Below are positions 54,637 through 61,883 of a stretch of 64,000 bases of DNA, one piece after another. A model generated the notes under the pieces. The model was not told the DNA's origin, did not search any database, and worked only from the letters and a program-made list of their open reading frames with translations. How positions within the stretch are numbered: position 1 is the stretch's first letter; the number at the start of each line of letters is the position of its first letter. This stretch comes from Serratia sp. FDAARGOS_506 (GTDB lineage Bacteria; Pseudomonadota; Gammaproteobacteria; Enterobacterales; Enterobacteriaceae), in assembly GCF_003812745.1 (NCBI RefSeq), contig NZ_CP033831.1, positions 2,728,001-2,792,000 on the forward strand, given 5' to 3'. A program made the position numbers and the translations under genes.

Positions 54637-56340
54637 TCAGTGCTCTTCTGCCCAGCCTTTGCGTTTGCTGGTTTTGCCGATGCCGGGGTTGAAGCTGTTG
54701 GTCGGATCGGCGGCGCGGTAAAACGCCTGCAGATCCGCCTTGGCGTGGTACAGGTGGCCGACGTTATGCTCCGCCGGGTACTCGGCGCCGCGTCGGTTGA
54801 GGATCTCGAGCATCTTTTCTTTCAGCGCATGGCTGTCGACGCCCTTTTTCACCACATAGTCCTGATGGAAGACGTGGCACATAAAGTGGCCGTAATACAG
54901 CTTATGCACCAGCTGGCTGTCGATCTCCGGCGGCAGGGTTTCAAACCAGTCGGTATCGTTGCGGCGCAGGGCGATATCCAGTGCCAGAATATCTTCCACC
55001 TTGTCGGCATGCACTGCGTGGTAGCGCACGGCGGCGCCGGCGGCGGCGAAGCGGTGCAGGAAGGCCTTTTTGCCTTCTTCAGGCGTGCAGGCGAAAAAGG
55101 CGCCTTCGGCCTGGGCGAAATAATCGGTCAGGTAGCGCTGCGCTTCGTCTACCCCGGGGCCGGCCATCTTCAGCAGCAGGTGATGTTCGAAACGCTCGCG
55201 GTATTCCTTCATGCGCTTCGGCAGGTGGCTCGGCGCCAGATGGCTCAGGCCCTGCATCAGTCGATCGGTCAGGTTGTGCGGCAGCAGCGGCAGCTTGTTG
55301 AGGCTGGCGTCCATACGGCCTTTCAGGGTGAAGAAGCGCGGCATCTGATCGGTGCCGAGCTTGTCGATCATCATGAAGGTGTCTTTGCCGTACACCTCGG
55401 CGATGTCGAAGATATCGCGGTGCATGTACTCACCGGCCACCGGCAGGTTTTCGAACTGGCTCAGCATGTGGCGGCGCAGATCGGTCAGCACCGCGGTGTC
55501 GTTGGTGCCGATATAGAACACCTGCTCTTTGCCTTCTTTCTCGAAGGTGTCGAGCCGCACCGCGAACACCGCCAGCTTGCCGGCGCAGCCGGAGGCTTCG
55601 TACAGGCGGCGCTTGTCGGCGTTGAAGCGGGAAGGGGTGTCGGCGTCAACGTCGCGCACTCGGCTGGCGTATTCGTTATCCGAGGCGCGCAGCTCGCCGT
55701 ATTCGACGTCTGTCGGGCGATAGTCGCCTTTTTCCAGCCGGGTGAGGATCTCTTCCGGCGTGTCGCCGAGGCGAATGCCCAGATGGTTCACCAGGCGCAG
55801 CTGGCCGTCTTCCCCGAGCTGGGCGTACAGCGCCATTTCGGTATAGGCCGGGCCGCGTTTCACCAGCGAGCCGCCGGAGTTGTTGCATACGCCGCCGATC
55901 ACCGAGGCGCCGATGCAGGAGGAGCCGATCACCGAATGCGGTTCACGGCCGTAGGGCTTGAGCAACTTTTCGAGGTGATGCAGGGTACTGCCGGGGAAGC
56001 CGACCACCTGTTTGCCGTTATCCAGCACCTGAATATGATCGAGGCGCAGGGTGCTGACGATGACGATATCACGGTCATAGTCGTTGCCGCTGGGGGTTGA
56101 ACCTTCGGTCAGGCCGGTATTGGCGGCCTGCATGATGACGATTTTATCAGCGGCTACGCAGGCCTGCAGAATGCGCCACAGCTGCAGCAGGCTGGTAGGG
56201 AAAACCACCGCCAGCGCCTGGCCTTCGCCGGAGCGGAATCCTTTGCGATAGCGTTCGGTATTGCGGTCGCCGGTCAACAACTGCGGGCCGCCGACGATGT
56301 CCTTGAGCTGGTTGATAAACGCCTGATTGCCTGGCTGCAT
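54637..56340 (-). CDS. dld: quinone-dependent D-lactate dehydrogenase
   Basis: Membrane-associated FAD flavoprotein that oxidises D-lactate to pyruvate and feeds electrons to ubiquinone. 567 aa (E. coli 571). The N-terminal PCMH FAD domain includes QAANTGLTEGSTPSG and GSSCIGASVIGGVCNNSGG; the C-terminal lactate dehydrogenase membrane-binding domain is collinear. In E. coli dld sits between pbpG and bglX; here the three are split by insertions. AT-rich promoter DNA lies upstream (56341-56464). Confidence 0.96.
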   Translation of the reverse strand: MQPGNQAFINQLKDIVGGPQLLTGDRNTERYRKGFRSGEGQALAVVFPTSLLQLWRILQACVAADKIVIMQAANTGLTEGSTPSGNDYDRDIVIVSTLRLDHIQVLDNGKQVVGFPGSTLHHLEKLLKPYGREPHSVIGSSCIGASVIGGVCNNSGGSLVKRGPAYTEMALYAQLGEDGQLRLVNHLGIRLGDTPEEILTRLEKGDYRPTDVEYGELRASDNEYASRVRDVDADTPSRFNADKRRLYEASGCAGKLAVFAVRLDTFEKEGKEQVFYIGTNDTAVLTDLRRHMLSQFENLPVAGEYMHRDIFDIAEVYGKDTFMMIDKLGTDQMPRFFTLKGRMDASLNKLPLLPHNLTDRLMQGLSHLAPSHLPKRMKEYRERFEHHLLLKMAGPGVDEAQRYLTDYFAQAEGAFFACTPEEGKKAFLHRFAAAGAAVRYHAVHADKVEDILALDIALRRNDTDWFETLPPEIDSQLVHKLYYGHFMCHVFHQDYVVKKGVDSHALKEKMLEILNRRGAEYPAEHNVGHLYHAKADLQAFYRAADPTNSFNPGIGKTSKRKGWAEEH

Positions 56341-56464
56341 GCTGCCTGTCTCCCTGTCATCCCCGTCGCTTTAACCGCGGCACCAAAGCGGCCAAATAAG
56401 CTAAGATGTTATCAATTAAATAACTTATTAAGCTATTAGCTTGATTGGCTAATGGCTTGCGGGT

Positions 56465-57259
56465 TTAATAGCGCTCGGCGTAGCCGGCCCGGCGCTCTTC
56501 GTCGCGCAGCGTCAGGATCTCCACGCCGTCTGCGGTGACCGCCACGGTGTGTTCCCACTGTGCCGACAGTTTTTTGTCGCGCGTCACCACCGTCCAGCCG
56601 TCCTTCTTCTGCTTGATGCGGCGGTCGCCCTGGTTGATCATCGGCTCGATGGTGAACACCATGCCTTCCTGCAGCACCATACCGCTGCCGGGTTGACCGT
56701 AGTGCAACACCGCCGGCTCTTCATGCATATCGCGGCCGATGCCGTGGCCGCAATACTCCCGCACGATGCTGTAGCCGGCCTGCTCGGCGTGCCGCTGGAT
56801 GGCGTGGCCGATATCCCCCAAGGTAGCGCCCGGTTTTACCGCGCGAATGCCCTGCCACATCGATTCATAGACGTTGTTCACCAGCCGTTTGGCCAGCGGC
56901 GTTACCTGGCCGACGCAGTACATCTTGCTGGAGTCGGCGATATAGCCGCCGTTTTCCAGCGTGATATCTACGTTGACAATCATGCCGGAACGCAGGATTT
57001 TGCTGGCCGACGGCACCCCGTGGCACACCACATCGTCGATTGAGGTATTGAGCACATAGGGGAAATCATACTGCCCTTTGCTGGCCGGGCGCGACTTCAG
57101 CTCCTCGACGATAAACGCCTCGGCGCGGTCGTTGATCTCCATGGTGGAGATGCCTTCGACGATGACCTCATCGAGCATAGCAAACACTTTCGCCAGCAGG
57201 GCGCCGGAATGGCGCATTTTGGCAATCTCTTCCGGCGTTTTAATCACAATCTGTTTCAC
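56465..57259 (-). CDS. type I methionine aminopeptidase (second, ParD-linked copy)
   Basis: 264-aa metalloprotease of the MetAP I family. The five metal ligands are visible: Asp in NVDITLE, Asp in ADSSKMYC, His in CGHGIGRDMHEEP, Glu in TIEPMI, Glu in WEHTVAVT. It is unlike a housekeeping map in location: that gene usually sits next to rpsB. Here it overlaps the preceding ParD-like gene by 4 bp (start GTG at 57259, overlap GTGA), so the two are translated together. It may process N-termini as a backup or act on specific proteins. Confidence 0.9.
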   Translation of the reverse strand: MKQIVIKTPEEIAKMRHSGALLAKVFAMLDEVIVEGISTMEINDRAEAFIVEELKSRPASKGQYDFPYVLNTSIDDVVCHGVPSASKILRSGMIVNVDITLENGGYIADSSKMYCVGQVTPLAKRLVNNVYESMWQGIRAVKPGATLGDIGHAIQRHAEQAGYSIVREYCGHGIGRDMHEEPAVLHYGQPGSGMVLQEGMVFTIEPMINQGDRRIKQKKDGWTVVTRDKKLSAQWEHTVAVTADGVEILTLRDEERRAGYAERY

Positions 57260-57459
57260 CCGACAATCTCCTTCAACGTCAGCGCGTTATCTTTCATCAT
57301 CTTTTTTACCAGCTGTGGGTAGGTCAGTTCCGGATGGAACTCCGCCAGCATGCCGATCTTGATCCAGTACTCGGCCTGCGCGTTGATCGAACGCGTCATG
57401 GTCAGGCTGGCGAGGCGCAGATCGTCATGCAGCGCGTCTGAAATTTTTACGATGCCCAT
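57256..57459 (-). CDS. ParD-like antitoxin-family protein
   Basis: 67-aa protein resembling ParD/RHH-type antitoxins: N-terminal MGIVKISDALHDDLRLAS (ribbon-helix-helix) and C-terminal LTYPQLVKKMMKDNALTLKEI. No toxin partner of the ParE type is present; instead its 3' end overlaps a methionine aminopeptidase gene. Start at 57459 is preceded by GGGAGAC; an ATG 21 codons earlier is in frame but lies across the operator-like repeats. It probably binds its own promoter. Confidence 0.82.
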   Translation of the reverse strand: MGIVKISDALHDDLRLASLTMTRSINAQAEYWIKIGMLAEFHPELTYPQLVKKMMKDNALTLKEIVG

Positions 57460-57481
57460 CGGCGTCTCCCTAAGTGAACAA

Positions 57482-57498
57482 TATACGAAGTGTATACG
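57482..57498. promoter_or_regulatory. operator candidate upstream of the parD-like gene
   Basis: TATACG occurs at 57482-57487 and 57493-57498, starts 11 bp apart (one helical turn), just upstream of the parD-like start. Ribbon-helix-helix proteins often bind such repeats. The region is shared with the divergent ddlA promoter. Confidence 0.45.
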
Positions 57499-57627
57499 TT
57501 TAGGATGGTCACGATGTGGCATTCCGTGGCGTAAGAAGATTCTGGTAACAACGATTGCCGCCGCCAGGCAATGCGTTTATTGTGATGAACGACTTTTTTG
57601 CCATGATTTTTCAGAAGGATTTAAGGC

Positions 57628-58731
57628 GTGACTAAACTACGTGTTGGGGTGATTTTTGGCGGTAAATCGGCGGAGCATGAGGTGTCGCTGCAGTCGGCCA
57701 AAAACATTGTGGATGCAATCGACAAAGAGAAGTTTGACGTCACGCTGCTGGGGATCGACAAACAGGGGCAGTGGCATATCAACGACGCCTCCAACTACCT
57801 GCTCAACGCCGAGAACCCGGCGCTGATCGCGCTGAACCGCTCGAACAAGAACGTGGCGCTGATCCCGGGCCAGGAAAAACAGCAGCTGATCGAAGCGGGC
57901 AGCGCTGGCGCGCTGGGCCAGCTCGACGTCATCTTCCCGATCGTGCACGGCACGCTGGGGGAAGATGGTTCCCTGCAGGGGCTGTTGCGCATGGCCAATA
58001 TGCCGTTCGTCGGCGCCGGCGTGCTCGGCTCGGCGGTCAGCATGGATAAAGACGTCACCAAACGTCTGCTGCGCGACGCCGGGCTGGCGGTGGCGCCGTT
58101 CGTCACCCTGACGCGCGCCAACCGCGCCGGGTTCACGTTTGAGCAACTGAGCGAGCGCCTTGGCCTGCCGCTGTTCGTCAAGCCGGCCAACCAGGGTTCC
58201 TCGGTCGGGGTCAGCAAGGTGGAAAACCGCGCCGAGTTTGACGCGGCGGTGGCACTGGCCTTCAGTTTCGATCACAAGGTGTTGGTGGAGTCGGCGATCG
58301 TCGGCCGCGAGATCGAGTGCGCGGTGCTGGGCAACGACGACCCGCAGGCCAGCGTGTGCGGCGAGATCGTGCTGAGCGACGCTTTCTATTCTTACGACAC
58401 CAAATACATCAATGAGCAGGGCGCTCAGGTGGTGGTGCCGGCGGCAATCGCGCCGGAAGTGAGCGACCACATCCGCGAGGTGGCGCTGAAGGCGTTCCGC
58501 ACGCTGGAGTGCTTCGGTCTGGCGCGGGTGGATGTGTTCCTGACGCCGGACAACCAGGTGGTAATCAACGAAATCAACACGTTGCCGGGCTTTACCAACA
58601 TCAGCATGTATCCCAAGCTGTGGGCCGCCAGCGGCGTCAGCTATCAGGCGCTGATCACGCGCCTGATCGAATTGGCGCTGGAGCGTCATCAGCAGGATCG
58701 CGCGCTGAACAGTTCGGTGTTCGATCGCTAA
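57628..58731 (+). CDS. ddlA: D-alanine--D-alanine ligase A
   Basis: ATP-grasp ligase making the D-Ala-D-Ala dipeptide for peptidoglycan. 367 aa (E. coli DdlA 364). N-terminal [30 protein letters not shown]-grasp [14 protein letters not shown], and C-terminal [17 protein letters not shown] with metal-binding Glu and Asn. Start is GTG at 57628 with AGAAGGA eight bases upstream. Followed by a hairpin shared with the convergent gene. Confidence 0.96.
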   Translation: MTKLRVGVIFGGKSAEHEVSLQSAKNIVDAIDKEKFDVTLLGIDKQGQWHINDASNYLLNAENPALIALNRSNKNVALIPGQEKQQLIEAGSAGALGQLDVIFPIVHGTLGEDGSLQGLLRMANMPFVGAGVLGSAVSMDKDVTKRLLRDAGLAVAPFVTLTRANRAGFTFEQLSERLGLPLFVKPANQGSSVGVSKVENRAEFDAAVALAFSFDHKVLVESAIVGREIECAVLGNDDPQASVCGEIVLSDAFYSYDTKYINEQGAQVVVPAAIAPEVSDHIREVALKAFRTLECFGLARVDVFLTPDNQVVINEINTLPGFTNISMYPKLWAASGVSYQALITRLIELALERHQQDRALNSSVFDR

Positions 58732-58740
58732 ACGTGCTAG

Positions 58741-58761
58741 GGGGGCGGTAAAGCCGCCCCC
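58741..58761. terminator. hairpin between ddlA and the convergent binding-protein gene
   Basis: GGGGGCGG / CCGCCCCC (8 bp) with loop TAAAG. Lacks a T tract on either strand. Confidence 0.6.
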
Positions 58762-58766
58762 GTCTA

Positions 58767-59546
58767 TCATTTCACCGTCACGTCGATATCGCCGAAATAC
58801 TTCTTCGACAGCGCCGCTACCGTGCCTTGCTGTTTCACTTTGGCGATGGCGGCATCCAGTTTTTTCTTCAGCGCCTCATCCCCTTTGCGCAGGCCGAAGG
58901 CGATACCTTCACCGAGGATTTTGTCGTCGCGCACCGCCTCGCCGACGAAGGCGAAGCCTTTGCCGTCCGGCTGCGACAGGAAGCCGCTTTGCCCCGACGG
59001 CGCCATCACCAGCGTGGCGTCGAGCCGACCGGCCGCCAGATCCAGATAAACCTGATTCTGATCCTGATAAGACACCACGTCGACGCCTTCATGCGCCCAA
59101 TGGGTTTTGGCGTAGATCTCCTGAATCGATCCTTGCAGCACGCCCACGTGTTTGCCCGCCAGCGATTTGGCGTCCGGCAGCAGGCCGCTGTCGGCCTTGG
59201 CGATCAGGCGGTTCGGCACCTGATAGATGGCGTCGGTAAAGGCGATCGCCTGGCGCCGCTGTTCGGTCACGTTCATCGCCGAGTTGATGGCGTCGAACTT
59301 GCGCGCCTGCAATGCCGGGATCAGGCTGTCGAACGAGGTCTCCACCCAGCTGCACTTCAACTGCGCGGCGGCGCACACCGCGTCGCCCAGTTCGATGTCG
59401 AACCCTTCCAGTTTGCCGCTGGCAGATTTGGATTCGAACGGCGGATACAGCGCTTCCAGACCGAAGCGCAGGCTGTTTTCCGCCGCCAGAGAAGAGCCGG
59501 CGGCCAGCAGGCATCCGGCGGCGAACAGCGTTTTTAAAGCTTTCAT
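58767..59546 (-). CDS. periplasmic amino-acid-binding protein (HisJ/ArgT-like), solitary
   Basis: 259-aa polar amino acid binding protein. Signal peptide about residues 1-22 (ending SLAA), then NSLRFGLEALYPPFESK, GFDIELGDAVCAAA, the ligand-site LIPALQARKFDAINSAMNVTEQR, and C-terminal GTVAALSKKYFGDIDV. ATG at 59546 has AAGGGG upstream. It is the second gene of a unit with ybdL and has no permease or ATPase beside it, so it must rely on another transporter. Substrate may be a cationic or other polar amino acid. Confidence 0.88.
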   Translation of the reverse strand: MKALKTLFAAGCLLAAGSSLAAENSLRFGLEALYPPFESKSASGKLEGFDIELGDAVCAAAQLKCSWVETSFDSLIPALQARKFDAINSAMNVTEQRRQAIAFTDAIYQVPNRLIAKADSGLLPDAKSLAGKHVGVLQGSIQEIYAKTHWAHEGVDVVSYQDQNQVYLDLAAGRLDATLVMAPSGQSGFLSQPDGKGFAFVGEAVRDDKILGEGIAFGLRKGDEALKKKLDAAIAKVKQQGTVAALSKKYFGDIDVTVK

Positions 59547-59580
59547 AGGCAGTGCCCCTTTCCCATGGTCGGACAAAAAA

Positions 59581-60735
59581 TCACACCTGGCTCAGGCGGC
59601 GCGCGCCTTCCTGCAGGGTCTCGTTATCTTTCGAAAAACTCAGCCGGATCAGGCCGGTATCGGTGCCGTCGCTGTAGAACGCCGACAGCGGGATCGTCGC
59701 CACCTTCGCTTCACGGATCAAGCGCACGGCGAAATCATTGTCGCTTTCGTGACTGAAGCCGCTAAAACGGGCCAGCATGAAGAAGCTGCCGCGGCTGGGC
59801 AGCAGCTCAAAGCGCGAGTCCTGCAGGGCGCTGGCCAGCAGATCGCGCTTTTGTTGGTAAAACGCCGCCAGCCCCAGATAACTCTGCGGGTTGGCGAGCG
59901 CGGCGGCGAAGGCGTGCTGCATCGGCGTATCGGCCGAGAACACCATGAACTGGTGCACCTTGCGGATCTCGTCCATCAGCGCCGCCGGCGCCAGACAGTA
60001 GCCGACGCGCCAGCCGGTGACGTGGTAGGTTTTACCGAACGACGACACGATCACGCTGCGTTCCGCCAGCTGCGGGTAGCGCGCCATGCTGTGGTGAATT
60101 TCGCCGTCGAACACCACGTGTTCGTAGACTTCGTCGGACAAGATCACGATGTCGGTGTCGCGGGTCAGGGCGCTCAGACGTTCGATGTCGTGTGCGTCAA
60201 ACACCGCGCCGGTCGGGTTGTGCGGCGTGTTGACGATGATCATGCGCGTCCTGCTGTTGATGGCGGCGGCCACTTCATCCCAGTTGACGCGAAAATCCTG
60301 CAGCGACAGTTTGATCGCCACCGGCGTGGCGCCCTGCAGGCGCACGATCGGCGCATAGCTGTCGAACGCCGGTTCGAAATAGATCACCTCGTCGCCGGGA
60401 TGTACCAGCGCGCTGATCGCCGAGTACAGCCCTTCGCTGGCGCTGGCGATCACCGTGATTTCTTCGTCGGCGTCATAGTGCGCGCCATACAATCGTTCAG
60501 CTTTTTCCGCCAGAGCAGCACGTAACGCCGCCACGCCGCTCATCGGCGCGTATTGGTTATGACCTGCACGCATGGCTTGCGCCGTTGCCTCGATCAGTTG
60601 CGGGTCGCCGGCGAAGTTTGGCGCGCCCTGCGACAGATTGAGGGCCTGATGTTCGGCGCTGAGTTGGCCAATGACGGTGAAAATGGTGGTGCCGACGTCC
60701 GGCAGCTTCGAGCGGGATGAACAGGCGCTCTGCAT
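59581..60735 (-). CDS. ybdL: methionine aminotransferase YbdL
   Basis: PLP-dependent class I/II aminotransferase of 384 aa (E. coli YbdL 386), shown there to use methionine as amino donor with 2-oxo acids. Markers: NLSQGAPNFAGDP, YAPMSGVAALR, NTPHNPTGAVF, and the Schiff-base lysine in SSFGKTYHVTGWR. First gene of a two-gene minus-strand unit with a binding protein (34-bp gap). Divergent from a LysR gene 117 bp away. Confidence 0.93.
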   Translation of the reverse strand: MQSACSSRSKLPDVGTTIFTVIGQLSAEHQALNLSQGAPNFAGDPQLIEATAQAMRAGHNQYAPMSGVAALRAALAEKAERLYGAHYDADEEITVIASASEGLYSAISALVHPGDEVIYFEPAFDSYAPIVRLQGATPVAIKLSLQDFRVNWDEVAAAINSRTRMIIVNTPHNPTGAVFDAHDIERLSALTRDTDIVILSDEVYEHVVFDGEIHHSMARYPQLAERSVIVSSFGKTYHVTGWRVGYCLAPAALMDEIRKVHQFMVFSADTPMQHAFAAALANPQSYLGLAAFYQQKRDLLASALQDSRFELLPSRGSFFMLARFSGFSHESDNDFAVRLIREAKVATIPLSAFYSDGTDTGLIRLSFSKDNETLQEGARRLSQV

Positions 60736-60852
60736 GATGGGCTCCAGGCAAACAGGGAAGTGTTGAGCGATTAAGCATCAGGCGGCGTAGGCGGACAAGG
60801 GAAAGTTTGTCATACTTGCCATGCACTACGATCATACCTAATCGAGGCCGCT

Positions 60853-61770
60853 ATGCCGATATCCCTGCCGTCGCTCGACGTGTTGAAAACCTTTGTGGTG
60901 GTGGCGCAACGCCTCAACTTTACCCACGCCGCTCGGCAGCTCCACCTGACGCAGGGGGCGGTCAGCCGGCAAATCCTCGGGCTGGAACAGCGCCTGGGCT
61001 ATCCGCTGTTCAGCCGCCAGGCGCGCGGCCTGGCGCTGACGCCGCAGGGCGCGCAGCTGCTGGCACCGGTGCAGCAGGCGCTGGGGCAGCTGGACGAGGC
61101 CCTGACGCGGGCCGCCGCCCCGCCGGGGGCGCTGCGCATCAAATGCCCGACCTGCGCCATGCGCTGGGTGCTGCCGCGTGTGATTCGCCTGCAGAATGAA
61201 CGGCCTGACATGCACATCGAGTTGACCGCCTCAGTGTCGCACGGCCTGGATTTCAGCACCGAGCAGTTTGATGCTGCGGTGGTGTTCGGCCGGCCGCCGG
61301 GAAAAAAACTGGCCGCGCACTTGCTGTTCGACGAAATCCTCACGCCGGTCTGCACGCCGACGTTCCTGCCGCCGGCGCCCCGGCTGGCGGATTTGACGGA
61401 CAAAACCCTGCTGCACCCAACGCGCGATCGGCGCGACTGGCTGCGCTGGCTGAAGGCGGCGGGGGCCGATGCGTTGCCGTCCGGCAAGGCTCAGCATTTC
61501 GATACTCTCGATCTGGCGATGAGCGCCGCGCTGCAGGGGTTCGGCATCGCCATCGGCGATCTGTGCCTGCTGGAGGAGGATATTCAGGCGCGGCGCGTCG
61601 TCACGCCGTTCCCGCTCTGCGTCACCAGCGGCGCGGCCTATTATTTGGTCTATCCTGAACGCGGGGCGCCGCCGGCGTTGGCGCAGCTGATCGATTTTCT
61701 GACGGCGGAGGCTGCCGATAGCCGCGCCCGGCTGCAGAATTACCTGCCGATAACTTGTAATGCTTTGTAA
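60853..61770 (+). CDS. LysR-family regulator (GcvA-like) divergent from ybdL
   Basis: 305-aa LysR protein. The winged HTH is at 7-65 (LDVLKTFVVVAQRLNFTHAARQLHLTQ to LEQRLGYPLF), and the effector domain begins near GALRIKCPTCAMRWVLPR. It shares a 117-bp divergent promoter region with ybdL and is the obvious candidate to control the ybdL/binding-protein operon. Effector unknown. Confidence 0.9.
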   Translation: MPISLPSLDVLKTFVVVAQRLNFTHAARQLHLTQGAVSRQILGLEQRLGYPLFSRQARGLALTPQGAQLLAPVQQALGQLDEALTRAAAPPGALRIKCPTCAMRWVLPRVIRLQNERPDMHIELTASVSHGLDFSTEQFDAAVVFGRPPGKKLAAHLLFDEILTPVCTPTFLPPAPRLADLTDKTLLHPTRDRRDWLRWLKAAGADALPSGKAQHFDTLDLAMSAALQGFGIAIGDLCLLEEDIQARRVVTPFPLCVTSGAAYYLVYPERGAPPALAQLIDFLTAEAADSRARLQNYLPITCNAL

Positions 61771-61883
61771 ACATTACCGATGCGAATTCCCTTGGCGATG
61801 AAACAGAGTGTGGCAAACTGTTTCTTCACTCCGATTAAACTCCGCGGCTTTGGCGGCGGAAACACGCCTGAGATTAAAACAAG

